Assembly (NCBI RefSeq): GCF_035917335.1 | Contig: NZ_CP109067.1 | Coordinates: 2,417,001-2,481,000, forward strand | Source of the DNA: Micromonospora sp. NBC_01813 | GTDB lineage: Bacteria > Actinomycetota > Actinomycetes > Mycobacteriales > Micromonosporaceae | DNA: 64,000 bases | Reading direction: 5' to 3' | In this document: piece by piece, positions 51,454 to 59,856 of the stretch | Position numbering within the stretch: position 1 is the stretch's first letter | Layout: each line of letters opens with the position of its first letter | The notes under the pieces: generated by a model | Seen by the model: the letters and a program-made list of their open reading frames with translations, nothing else | The model's database searches: none | Told to the model about the DNA's origin: nothing | Program-made: the position numbers and the translations under genes

Positions 51454-51935
51454 GGCGTGTCCGCGCTGTCGGCGGTGCCGGGCTGAGAGCCGGACTCGGT
51501 CGGTGCCGTCGCGCCCGGGCCGTCGGCGGTGCCGAGCAGGACGACGGCCCGCGCCGGCCGGGCCGCCGGACGTTCGGGTCCGTAGTCGCTGGCGGCGATG
51601 ACGGCGGCCAACTCGACCTCGATCCGGTCGCCGTCGACCTTGGCCACGGTGCCCGTGCAGCGCACCGTCTCACCGGCGAACATCAGGTTGCGGAAGGTGA
51701 AGGAGAGCTGCTGTACGAAGCAGTACGGCCCCAGCGCGTCCTGCACCAGCTCGACGAAGAGCGCGCCGAAGACCTGACCGTCGACGACCGGGCCGGGCAC
51801 CTTGGCCGCCGCCACGAACTCCGGGTCGTAGTGCAGCCGGTACCAGTCCCAGGTGGCACCGGCGTAGGCGACCATGTCAGCCAGGGCGATGGTGCGTTCC
51901 AGCTCCGGCAGGATGTCACCGACCTGCGGGGTCAT
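51450..51935 (-). CDS. MaoC-like hydratase subunit
   Basis: 161 aa. Single hotdog: DMVAYAGATWDWYRLHYDPE (the D-x4-H-x motif of R-hydratases appears as DWYRLHYD) and FTFRNLMFAGETVRCTGTVA. Followed and preceded by overlapping genes (4 nt each). Likely pairs with the FAS1-like dehydratase encoded just upstream to hydrate an enoyl-CoA. Confidence 0.87.
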   Translation of the reverse strand: MTPQVGDILPELERTIALADMVAYAGATWDWYRLHYDPEFVAAAKVPGPVVDGQVFGALFVELVQDALGPYCFVQQLSFTFRNLMFAGETVRCTGTVAKVDGDRIEVELAAVIAASDYGPERPAARPARAVVLLGTADGPGATAPTESGSQPGTADSADTP

Positions 51936-52435
51936 GCCTGCTCACCGCCGATCGCGACCAGGATGATGGTCTCCTCGTTGACCGCCAGCAGTTCGCCGTG
52001 CTGGTTGGTGTAGGTGGCCCGGGAGCCGACGACCAGCATGTCGGCGCCGCCCCGGGTGCGTTTCTCGGTCAGGTCGTGGATCTCCCAGGTCGCGGTGATC
52101 ACGTCGTCGGGGCGGACCCGCCGGTGGAAGGTGTACGTGTTGCCGCCGCGTACCTGCCGGGTGCCGGGCACATCCAGGTGCCAGGAGTGGCCGGCGTAGC
52201 CGTCGGATGCCATCGGCAGCCCGGTGTACTGGCCGGTTTCGCAGATCAGCGTCGGCGGCGCGGTCACCCCGGGCAGGCCGTGCGCGCGGGCGTAGTCGCC
52301 GTCGCGGTAGATCGGATTGTCGTCGCCGACCGCCATCGCGAAGTAGCGTCCGGCGGCCGCGCCGAGCGCCTCCGGCGCGGTGTAGACCTTGCGGGTGCCG
52401 AGCAGCGCCCGTAGCTCGTCGGTGAGCAGGCCCAT
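51932..52435 (-). CDS. FAS1-like dehydratase (MaoC N-terminal type)
   Basis: 167 aa. TAPEALGAAAGRYFAMAVGD, YRDGDYARAHGLPGVTAPPT and NTYTFHRRVRPDDVITATWE match the FAS1_DH_region/MaoC partner subunits (HadA/HadC-, ChsH2-like). It probably forms a heterodimer with the MaoC protein of the next gene. Confidence 0.87.
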   Translation of the reverse strand: MGLLTDELRALLGTRKVYTAPEALGAAAGRYFAMAVGDDNPIYRDGDYARAHGLPGVTAPPTLICETGQYTGLPMASDGYAGHSWHLDVPGTRQVRGGNTYTFHRRVRPDDVITATWEIHDLTEKRTRGGADMLVVGSRATYTNQHGELLAVNEETIILVAIGGEQA

Positions 52436-53655
52436 CAGTCACCTCCACCGGCGGGCTCGGGGTAGACGGCGGTCGGGAAGACCTCCAGCAGGAACTCGGG
52501 GCGCAGCAGCGCCGCGCAGATCGCCCCGGTCGACGCCGGCCAGGGCGGGCTGAGCAGCCGTTCGCGTACCTCGGCGACCGCCCGGTAGTCGCCGATCGCC
52601 GAGGCGACGCAGTATTCGGTGGTTTCCACCAGGTCCTGTGGGCCGAGGCCGGCGTGGTCGAGCAGCTGGCGGATCGCCCCGTAGGTCACCTCGGCCTGCC
52701 CGCCGATGTCGTCGGGGTGCATCGACTGCTGGGTCTGCATGTCCAGGGCGGCGAAGCCGGACATGTACAGGGTCCGGCCGGCCTTCACACCGGGGGCGTA
52801 GGTCAACGAGTCGTACCGCGACCAGCCGGGGTTGACCAGTTCCAGCGGGTGCCGCGACGCGGTGACGTCGATCGCGACCAGTACCTCGGGGTGGTGCAGC
52901 CGGCTCATCAGGATGCCGCCGGCCCCCGGGTAGACGCCGGCACCGCCGAGGCGTTCGGCGCGGACCCGGTGGGTCTTGCGGTAGACCTCCCGGGTCGCCG
53001 GGGTGGAGTAGTCGTAGGTGGTGACGGCGGCGTCCAACGACAGGCCGGCGGCGACGAGCAGGTCCTGCGCCCGGTCCAGGCAGTACGCGTACTGGCTGAC
53101 GAAGTCACCCGGGTGCACCACCTCGCCGGTGGCGTCGACCGGCAGCATGGTCGGCAGGTAGACGGCGCCGTCGTGGCCGTCGCGCACCGGCGAGGACACC
53201 CAGGTCCCGGCGGCGCGGGGTTCGCTGGCGACGAGCAGTTGACCGCCGCCGGCGACGGCGTGCAACTCGATCTCGATCAGCGCGGCCCGCCGGACCAGCC
53301 GCTCGACCACGACGGTGCGGACCACCGGCTGGTGCGCGCCGAACACCTCGGCGCGCACGGCGGCCGCGGCGGCGTAGTCGTCGAGGCCGGCGACGGTGAC
53401 GTTCTCGGTGACCCGGGTGACGTCGGCCGGTCCGTAGCCGGCGGCTTCCAGGATGGTCAGCACCTTGCGGTACGCGGTGCGCGCCTGGGCGGCCAGGTCA
53501 CCGCCGACGGTCATCTTGCCGAGCGTGGTGTCGAGTGCGGCGGCGGTGTGCCCGGAGGTCCAGGCGGCGTCGCCCTCGGCCAGCCCGAGGCAGAAGGTGA
53601 ACCCGTCGTACGGGAACCAGGGGAAGTCGGCGGGTCGGATCGCGGCAAGCGGCAC
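52435..53655 (-). CDS. Three-domain RidA-family protein
   Basis: 406 aa. Three RidA/YjgF-like domains in one chain: about 10-135 (CLGLAEGDAAWTSGHTA ... RAALIEIELHAVAG), about 150-275 (AVYLPTMLPVDATGEVVHPG ... VLVAIDVTASRHP) and about 285-400 (YAPGVKAGRTLYMSGFAALD ... LLRPEFLLEVFPTAVY). Single-domain RidA (about 130 aa) is a trimer that deaminates reactive enamines; this chain could fold as an intramolecular trimer. Overlaps the FAS1-like gene by one base. Confidence 0.85.
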   Translation of the reverse strand: MPLAAIRPADFPWFPYDGFTFCLGLAEGDAAWTSGHTAAALDTTLGKMTVGGDLAAQARTAYRKVLTILEAAGYGPADVTRVTENVTVAGLDDYAAAAAVRAEVFGAHQPVVRTVVVERLVRRAALIEIELHAVAGGGQLLVASEPRAAGTWVSSPVRDGHDGAVYLPTMLPVDATGEVVHPGDFVSQYAYCLDRAQDLLVAAGLSLDAAVTTYDYSTPATREVYRKTHRVRAERLGGAGVYPGAGGILMSRLHHPEVLVAIDVTASRHPLELVNPGWSRYDSLTYAPGVKAGRTLYMSGFAALDMQTQQSMHPDDIGGQAEVTYGAIRQLLDHAGLGPQDLVETTEYCVASAIGDYRAVAEVRERLLSPPWPASTGAICAALLRPEFLLEVFPTAVYPEPAGGGD

Positions 53656-53670
53656 GTGCGTCTCCCGGGG

Positions 53671-55038
53671 TCAGTCACCGGCGGCGGCCAGCGCCGCCAC
53701 GATCGGGTCGAGGGTGTCGAGGTCGTCGAGGCGGCGCAGCAGGTCGACGACGGATGCGCCGGCCGGGCCGGCGTTGCCGAGGAACTTGGCGGCCAGTTCG
53801 TCGTCGGTCAGTGGGGTGTCCGGACCACCGCCGCTGCGCGGCACCGCACCGCGTACGGTCGTGCCGTCGGCGAGGGTGACCACGACGGTGCCGGGGGCGT
53901 CGGCGGCGTGTCCGCCGGTGTCGACGATCCGCCAGTGCAGCCGGGCGGCCAGCGCGGTGACGTCGGCGCGGTCGATGGCCTGCGGGTGGTATGTGGCGGT
54001 GGTCAGGTCGCCGTCGAGCAGCGTCGCGGCGACGCTCCACGGCAGCGAGAACTTCGCCGCGTACGGGGTGGCCGGTCGGGTCAGGTCCCGGCCGGGGCCG
54101 CAGACGGTGGGTGCCGAGTCGGGGTGCACGTCGACGTCGATCCGGGCGATCGCGGCCGGGTCGACCTGATCGGCCGGGAAGCCGGGCTGGTGCCGGGCGG
54201 CGCGGGCGGCGTCGATGGCGGCGTGCGACAGCTGGCAGGCCGGGTAGGGCTTGATGCCGATCCGGGTGGTTTCCCAGCGTCGGCCGAGGTCGGCGACGAT
54301 CGACGCCGGGTCGACCGGGCCGGCGGCCAGGGCGTCGAAGACGCCGTGTGGGCCGTCGAAGACGTTCGCCGGGCCGGCCGCGCCGGCGGCGGCGAGCCGG
54401 GCGGCGAGGATGCCGGCGTGCGAGGCGAAGCCGGGGTGCAGTTGTTTGGTGGCCGCCCCGGTGTGCAGGAAGGCGAGCAGCCCACCGGCCTGGCTGCCGG
54501 CGATGCCGAGCGCGTCGGTGGCGCGGGCGGCGTCCAGCCTCAGCAGCCGGGCGGTGACCAGCGCGCTGGAGAAGACCCCGGCGACCATGGTGGCGTGCAG
54601 CCCGCGGGCGTGGAAGCCGTGCGGGGCGGCGGCGGCGACCCGGCAGACCGTCTCGTAGCCGACGATGGCGGCGTGCAGCACGTCGCGGCCGGTGGCACCA
54701 ACCTGCTCGCCGACGGCGAACGCGGCGGGCAGCACCACGGCGGTGGCGTGCACCAGGCCGGCGGCGTGGGTGTCGTCGAAGTCGAGCGCGTGGACCAGGG
54801 CGCCGACGGCCAGCGCGGCGGCCGGGGCGCCGATCTTGTCCCGGCCGCCGAGCAGGGTGGCTTCCGGTGGGCCGGCGAGGTCCCGGGCGACGCGCAGCGC
54901 CGGGTCGACGGTGCCGCCGCGCCGGCCAGCCAGGGCGGTGCCGAGCCCGTCGAGCAGGTGCCGCAGCGCGGCCCGCCGGACCGGGGCCGGCGGGTCGAGC
55001 GGTCCGGTCGCCCAGTCGGCGAGCGCCGCGGCGATCAT
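53671..55038 (-). CDS. MmgE/PrpD-family protein
   Basis: 455 aa. HALDFDDTHAAGLVHATAVV, HARGLHATMVAGVFSSALVT and KPYPACQLSHAAIDAARAAR are conserved motifs of the PrpD/MmgE/cis-aconitate-decarboxylase family. Activities include 2-methylcitrate dehydratase and cis-aconitate decarboxylase (itaconate synthesis); which applies here is unknown. 15 nt from the RidA gene. Confidence 0.9.
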   Translation of the reverse strand: MIAAALADWATGPLDPPAPVRRAALRHLLDGLGTALAGRRGGTVDPALRVARDLAGPPEATLLGGRDKIGAPAAALAVGALVHALDFDDTHAAGLVHATAVVLPAAFAVGEQVGATGRDVLHAAIVGYETVCRVAAAAPHGFHARGLHATMVAGVFSSALVTARLLRLDAARATDALGIAGSQAGGLLAFLHTGAATKQLHPGFASHAGILAARLAAAGAAGPANVFDGPHGVFDALAAGPVDPASIVADLGRRWETTRIGIKPYPACQLSHAAIDAARAARHQPGFPADQVDPAAIARIDVDVHPDSAPTVCGPGRDLTRPATPYAAKFSLPWSVAATLLDGDLTTATYHPQAIDRADVTALAARLHWRIVDTGGHAADAPGTVVVTLADGTTVRGAVPRSGGGPDTPLTDDELAAKFLGNAGPAGASVVDLLRRLDDLDTLDPIVAALAAAGD

Positions 55039-55048
55039 CGCGGGCCGG

Positions 55049-56296
55049 TCATCGTGCGGCGCCCTCGGAGTCGGTGGCGGCGGGGCCGGGGCTACGGGGG
55101 GTGCCGAACGCGCCGGCGGCGGTCAGGTCGGCCAGGGTCTGCGGGTCGAGCCCGAGGATGTCGCCGGTGACCGTGGCGAAGTCCTCGTTGCGCTGCGGCG
55201 CGCGGCGGTACGCGGGCGGTTCGGCACCGACCCGGACCGGGCTGGCGAGTTGCTGCACGGTGCCGAACCGGGGGTGTTCGGTGGTGACGACGAGGTCCCG
55301 GGCGGCGGTGTGCTCCTCGGCGAGCGCCGCCGGCACGTCGTTGATCGGCCCGCAGGGGATGGCGGCGGCGTACAGCTGGGTCAGCCACTCGTCGACGGTG
55401 CGCTGCCGGAAGATCTGCTCCAGTTCAGCGAGCAGTTCGTCGCGGTTGTCGCGGCGGGTGCCGAAGGTCCCGTACGGCGAACCGGCGGCGGCCCATTCGG
55501 GGTGGCCGACGACGTCGGCGAGCCGGGTCCAGAACTTCTCCTTGGCGCAGCCGACCACCATCCAGCCGTCCTTGGCCTGGAAGACCTGGAACGGCACCAG
55601 CGACGGGTGCGCCGAGTGGTGGGTGCGGGTCGGCTGGAAGCCGGCGTTGAGATGCCAGGTGGCCGGGTAGGTGAGCATCGAGATCGCGGTGTCGTAGAGG
55701 CTGACGTCGCAGTCCATGCCGACGCCGTCGCGGCGGGCGGCGTGCACCCCGGCGAGCAGCGAGATAGCGGCGACGAAACCGCCGGAGTAGTCGACCATGG
55801 ACAGTCCGGACTTGGTGGGCGGTCCGTCGGGTTCCCCGGTCAGCTCCATCCAGCCGGCGAGGCCCTGCAGTATGTAGTCGTAGCCGGGTTCGGCGCGACG
55901 CGGGCCGGTCATCCCGAAGCCGGTCAGCGAGACGCAGACGATCCGTGGGTTGATGTGCTTGAGGTCGTCGTAGCGGATCCGCATCTTCTCCGGCACGTCG
56001 CCGCGCAGGTTGGAGTAGACGACGTCGGCGACGGCGACGAGCTTCTCGAACACCTCGCGGCCGGCGTCGGTGGTCAGGTCCAGCGACAGGCTGCGCTTGT
56101 TGCGGTTGAACGTCTCGAAGAACAGCGAGTCCTCGTCGGCGGCGTACGGCGGCACGTAGCGGCCGACGTCGCCGCCGGCCCGCGGATCCTCGATCTTGAT
56201 GACTTCGGCGCCGAGGTCGGCCAGGTGTACGGTGCCGAACGGGCCGGCGCCGTACTGCTCGACGGCGATGATCCGGATGTCGGCCAGCGGTGTCAT
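55049..56296 (-). CDS. CaiB/BaiF CoA-transferase (class III)
   Basis: 415 aa. LADIRIIAVEQYGAGPFGTV, ADLGAEVIKIEDPRAGGDVG, NKRSLSLDLTTDAGREVFEK and GLSMVDYSGGFVAAISLLAG are typical. Activates the carboxylic-acid substrate to its CoA ester by transferring CoA from another acyl-CoA. Start overlaps the upstream F420 gene's stop by 4 nt. Confidence 0.93.
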   Translation of the reverse strand: MTPLADIRIIAVEQYGAGPFGTVHLADLGAEVIKIEDPRAGGDVGRYVPPYAADEDSLFFETFNRNKRSLSLDLTTDAGREVFEKLVAVADVVYSNLRGDVPEKMRIRYDDLKHINPRIVCVSLTGFGMTGPRRAEPGYDYILQGLAGWMELTGEPDGPPTKSGLSMVDYSGGFVAAISLLAGVHAARRDGVGMDCDVSLYDTAISMLTYPATWHLNAGFQPTRTHHSAHPSLVPFQVFQAKDGWMVVGCAKEKFWTRLADVVGHPEWAAAGSPYGTFGTRRDNRDELLAELEQIFRQRTVDEWLTQLYAAAIPCGPINDVPAALAEEHTAARDLVVTTEHPRFGTVQQLASPVRVGAEPPAYRRAPQRNEDFATVTGDILGLDPQTLADLTAAGAFGTPRSPGPAATDSEGAAR

Positions 56297-57330
56297 GCTG
56301 CGGCTCCCGTCAGCTCGGCGATCAGCGCGATGATCTCGTCCTGGGCGGCGCGGGTCTCGGCGGCGGGCAGCCCGTGGGTGGGTGGGCTCAACTTGACCGA
56401 GTCGGCGATGCCCGCGTACCCGGCGATCCGTTCGGCAACCTCGGCCCGGGTGCCGGTCATGGTGAGCGTGTCGACCATCCGGTCGCTGACGGCGTCGGCG
56501 AGGTGGTCGGCGCCGGTGCCGGCCCGGAACGCGTCGATCACCTGTTGCTGGTCGTCGGCGAGGCCGTGGAAGGCGAAGAAGTCGGCGTAGGTGCGCACGG
56601 TGGCGTAGAAGCCGACCAGGCCGGCGGCGCGGCGGCGGGCCAGCGCCCGGTCGTCGGCGACCGAGCAGCAGGCGGAGACGACGATGTCGAGGTCGGCGCG
56701 GGTCCGGCCGGCCCGGTCGAGGCCGGCGGTCAGGTCGGGCAGGATCTGCCCGGCCAGGTACGCCGGGGAGCAGAGTTCGTGGCTGATCCAGCCGTCGCCG
56801 ATCTGCCCGGCCAGCCGGGTCATCAGCGGGCCCATCGCGGCCAGGTAGACCGGGATGCCGGCCGGCGGCACCGGGAACGGGCGTTCGTAGCCACGGATAC
56901 GCATCGGCTCGTACTCGCCGTCGAGCATCATCGGCTCGCCGGTGGTGCAGTTTGCCCAGAAGTGCCGGATGTTGCGGACGGTTTCCCGCAGGTGGGCGAC
57001 GGGTTTGCCGAAGTCGACGTGGTGCCAGTCCTCGTTGAGTCGCTTGACGCCGGAGCCGAGGCCGAGGATGAACCGTCCATCGGAGAGTTCGTCGAGGTCG
57101 AGCGCCTCCAGCGCGGTGATCATCGGGCTGCGGGTGAAGGCCAGCACGATCGAGGTGCCGATCCGGGCGGTCGTGGTGGCGCCGGCCAGCGCGGCGGCGG
57201 TGCCGGTGGCGCTGCGGTGCAGTTCGGAGACCCAGAGCACCTCGGCGCCGGCCTGCTCGGCGCGGCGGCCGGCGGCGGCGAGTTCGGCGAGGGTCTCTCC
57301 CCAGGGCTGGTAGGTCAGGCGCAGGCTCAT
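56293..57330 (-). CDS. LLM-class (F420-dependent type) oxidoreductase
   Basis: 345 aa. Luciferase-like TIM barrel: EALDLDELSDGRFILGLGSG, GIPVYLAAMGPLMTRLAGQI and a start RLTYQPWGETLAELAAAGRR. Probably uses F420, as most actinobacterial members do. Its reaction here is undetermined. Stop/start overlaps of 4 nt with both neighbours. Confidence 0.88.
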   Translation of the reverse strand: MSLRLTYQPWGETLAELAAAGRRAEQAGAEVLWVSELHRSATGTAAALAGATTTARIGTSIVLAFTRSPMITALEALDLDELSDGRFILGLGSGVKRLNEDWHHVDFGKPVAHLRETVRNIRHFWANCTTGEPMMLDGEYEPMRIRGYERPFPVPPAGIPVYLAAMGPLMTRLAGQIGDGWISHELCSPAYLAGQILPDLTAGLDRAGRTRADLDIVVSACCSVADDRALARRRAAGLVGFYATVRTYADFFAFHGLADDQQQVIDAFRAGTGADHLADAVSDRMVDTLTMTGTRAEVAERIAGYAGIADSVKLSPPTHGLPAAETRAAQDEIIALIAELTGAAA

Positions 57331-57860
57331 CCGGTCGCCTCGTTCTCCAGCGACAGCGGGGTGGCGGCGGTCGGGAAGATCCCCTCGACCTGCTTGGCGC
57401 CGCGCTTGTAGACGTAGAAGGTGCGTTTGAAGGCGCAGACCTGGGCGCCGTCCTGGTTGAGGGTGCGGGTGCGGACCGTCACGATCCCGGCGTACGGGCG
57501 GGACCCGGATTCACGCTTGTCGAGCACCAACGATTCACTGTAGAGGGTGTCGCCGGCGAACACCGGGTGCGGCAGGACGATCTCGTCCCAGCCGAGGTTG
57601 GCGAAGGCGTTCTGGGTGAGGTCGGTGACGCTCTGCCCGACCGCGATGGCCAGGGTCAGGGTGGAGACGACCAGTGGCCGCTCGAACTCCGACCGGGCGG
57701 CGTACTCGGTGTTGAAGTGCATCTGGCTGGTGTTCATCGTCAGCAGGGTGAACCAGGTGTTGTCCGCCTCGGACACGGTGCGTCCGAGGGGATGCTGGTA
57801 GACGTCGCCGACGCCGAAGTCTTCGAAGAAGCGTCCGGTCCACCCCTGCCGTACCGACAT
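57327..57860 (-). CDS. MaoC-family hydratase, itaconyl/mesaconyl-CoA-hydratase-like
   Basis: 177 aa. FFEDFGVGDVYQHPLGRTVS, EADNTWFTLLTMNTSQMHFN and DEIVLPHPVFAGDTLYSESL recall the mesaconyl/itaconyl-CoA hydratase branch of MaoC (Rv2499c-like). First gene of the 14-gene operon, 36 nt downstream of the predicted -10 box. Its similarity sets the working hypothesis that the pathway handles branched C5 dicarboxylates. Confidence 0.88.
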   Translation of the reverse strand: MSVRQGWTGRFFEDFGVGDVYQHPLGRTVSEADNTWFTLLTMNTSQMHFNTEYAARSEFERPLVVSTLTLAIAVGQSVTDLTQNAFANLGWDEIVLPHPVFAGDTLYSESLVLDKRESGSRPYAGIVTVRTRTLNQDGAQVCAFKRTFYVYKRGAKQVEGIFPTAATPLSLENEATG

Positions 57861-57895
57861 CGACCGATCCTCTCGCCTGCCCGTGAACTGCCGCC

Positions 57896-57924
57896 AGTTT
57901 ATTTGTCTGACTTTTACGAGTCAA
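57896..57924 (-). promoter_or_regulatory. Promoter and operator of the 14-gene catabolic operon
   Basis: Minus strand: -35 TTGACT (57919-57924), 17-nt spacer, -10 TAAACT (57896-57901). An inverted repeat TGACT-CGTAAA-AGTCA (57908-57923) overlaps the -35 box and spacer, a position suited to repression by the FCD/GntR regulator encoded at 58022-58798. Confidence 0.75.
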
Positions 57925-57949
57925 GGGCGAGTAGACGGTCACGGCCAAC

Positions 57950-57981
57950 GAAAAACGCCCTGCTCAGAGCGATAGCAGGGC
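57950..57981 (-). terminator. Rho-independent terminator of the upstream (transport) operon
   Basis: On the minus strand GCCCTGCT-(9)-AGCAGGGC followed by GTTTTTCG, a classic stem with T-tract, 41 nt past the stop of the GntR gene and about 26 nt before the next promoter. T-tracts are rare in this genome. Confidence 0.9.
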
Positions 57982-58021
57982 GCAGTTCTGATACATCAGG
58001 TCTTTAGTTGTGAGATTGTCT

Positions 58022-58798
58022 TCAGAGCCCGTCATAGGCTCTGCGGACGGTACCCAGGTGGGCCCGCATCGCCGCCTGCGCGCCCTCGACGTCACCGGCC
58101 TCGACAAAGCCGCAGATCTCGGTGTGTTCGGCGTCGATCTGGCTCCAGTACTCCGCCGGCATGTCCCGGTCGGCGGTCCGCGCCTGCAGCACCCGGAAGA
58201 CCGGCTCGGCCATCACCCCGAGCAGTTGGTTGCCGGTCGCCTCGACCAGCACCCCGTGGAAGGTGCGGTGCTCACGGAACTTGCGACCCCGGGCCCGGGT
58301 CGACTTCTCCCGCTCCACCGCCTGGCGCATCAGCACCAGATGGTCGTCGGCGCGGCGCAGCGCGGCCAGCCCGGCCGCCGGCACCTCCAGGCACTCCCGC
58401 GCCTCCAGCAGGTTGTCCAACGTGATGTCCCGGGCCCCGGACATCAGCCCGAAGCTCATCTCCAGGTACTCGCTGACCTGGTCGAACTGCACCCGGGCCA
58501 CGAACGTGCCGCCGGTGGTGCCCCGGGTGGTGCGGATCAGGTCCTTGGACGCCAGCACCCGCAACGCCTCCCGGATCGTGCTACGGCTGACCCCGAAGAT
58601 CTCCGACAGCTCGACCTCGGTCGGCAGCCGGTCCCCTGCGGTCAGCGACCCGTCCAGGATCCGCTCCCGCAACTGGTCGGCGACCTGCTGGTACGCGGGT
58701 TGGACCCGGGTCACCCCGAGCACCCCGGGATCCCGGCGGTGTCCCGGAATCGCCTTTTCCGACCGGCTCGCCGGCTCGTGCGTCACGTCCTTGGCCAT
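58022..58798 (-). CDS. GntR-family regulator with FCD domain (FadR type)
   Basis: 258 aa. Winged HTH at about 30-95 (YQQVADQLRERILDGSLTAG, LPTEVELSEIFGVSRSTIRE) then an FCD ligand domain (about 115-250, LLEARECLEVPAAGLAALRR, EHRTFHGVLVEATGNQLLGV; metal-binding-type His residues present). ATG 58798 chosen over a far-upstream frame. Last gene of the transport operon; probable regulator of both units through the dyad at 57908-57923. Confidence 0.92.
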   Translation of the reverse strand: MAKDVTHEPASRSEKAIPGHRRDPGVLGVTRVQPAYQQVADQLRERILDGSLTAGDRLPTEVELSEIFGVSRSTIREALRVLASKDLIRTTRGTTGGTFVARVQFDQVSEYLEMSFGLMSGARDITLDNLLEARECLEVPAAGLAALRRADDHLVLMRQAVEREKSTRARGRKFREHRTFHGVLVEATGNQLLGVMAEPVFRVLQARTADRDMPAEYWSQIDAEHTEICGFVEAGDVEGAQAAMRAHLGTVRRAYDGL

Positions 58799-58892
58799 GG
58801 TCACTTCGGCTCCGCATCCCCTCGGACCCGCACACCGGAGTGCGGATTCGTCGCGAACCACCACGGTAGGGCATGGCGGACGCCGATCCGCG

Positions 58893-59840
58893 TCACTGTC
58901 GGCCATCCCCGGGCGAACGGGGGATCCCCCCGGCCGGCGCGCCGGTCCCGGCCAGCTCGCCGATCAACGCCCGGGTCGCCGCCCGTTCCTCCGGCGTGCC
59001 GTAGAACTGGGCCGCGAAGGTGGTCGCCCCGGCGCGCGCGTACCGGTCGATCTCGGCCCGCACCTCGTCGGCGTCGCCGACGATCGCCATCTGGTTCGCC
59101 CGCTGCATGCCTTCGCGGTCCAGCATCGCCCGGTAGGACGGCTTGTCGTCGTACCAGCCGAGCACCGGGTCGATCGCGGCGCGGGCCCGGGCCGGATCGT
59201 CGGTGACGCAGACCGCGGCGGTCACCACGATCTCCGGGGCCGGCCGCCCGGCCGCCTGCGCGGCGGCGGTGATCGTCGGTACGGTCAGCTCGGTCAGCGT
59301 GCGCGGGCCGACCATCCAGGTGATCGTGCCGGCGGCGAGGGCACCGGTCAGCTCCAGCATCTTCGGGCCCAGCGCGGAGACCATCACCGCCGGTGCCGGC
59401 GGATCGCCACTGATCGTCAGGTCACCCCGAGCGGTGATCACCTCACCGGTGTAGCGGACCCGCTGGGTCAACGCGCCGTTCAGCGCGGTCAGGTACTCAC
59501 GCATGTAGCGCGCCGGCCGCTCGTAGGACATCCCCCAGCAGGGCTCGACCACCTGCGGATGCGACGGCCCGACGCCGAGCACCAACCGACCGCCGAGCAG
59601 CATGTTGGTGGTGAGCGCCTGCTGGGCCAGGGCCATCGGGTGACGCGGGTAGACCGGCACCACGGCGGTGCCGATCCGCAGCCGGGTCAGCTGCCGACCG
59701 TACGCGCCGATCACGGTCAGCGCATCGTGCCCGAAGCCCTGGGTCAGCCAGTAGCTGGCGATCCCGTCGGCGTCGGCGGCCCGCAGGTCGCGCTCGAGGT
59801 CGTCGAGCCGCTCGATGTGGCTGAAGATCCCGTAGTCCAT
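58893..59840 (-). CDS. LLM-class (F420-dependent type) oxidoreductase
   Basis: 315 aa. MDYGIFSHIERLDDLERDLR, then RIGTAVVPVYPRHPMALAQQ, NMLLGGRLVLGVGPSH and VMVSALGPKMLELTGALAAG, as in F420-dependent TIGR03564/TIGR03619-like families. Second such enzyme in the locus. Gap of 94 nt to the GntR gene. Confidence 0.88.
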   Translation of the reverse strand: MDYGIFSHIERLDDLERDLRAADADGIASYWLTQGFGHDALTVIGAYGRQLTRLRIGTAVVPVYPRHPMALAQQALTTNMLLGGRLVLGVGPSHPQVVEPCWGMSYERPARYMREYLTALNGALTQRVRYTGEVITARGDLTISGDPPAPAVMVSALGPKMLELTGALAAGTITWMVGPRTLTELTVPTITAAAQAAGRPAPEIVVTAAVCVTDDPARARAAIDPVLGWYDDKPSYRAMLDREGMQRANQMAIVGDADEVRAEIDRYARAGATTFAAQFYGTPEERAATRALIGELAGTGAPAGGIPRSPGDGRQ

Positions 59841-59856
59841 CGTGCCCCCCGTGCCT

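Noticed and set aside
52654-55170. Plus-strand ORF of 838 aa
   Set aside because: Antisense shadow of RidA and MmgE/PrpD genes.
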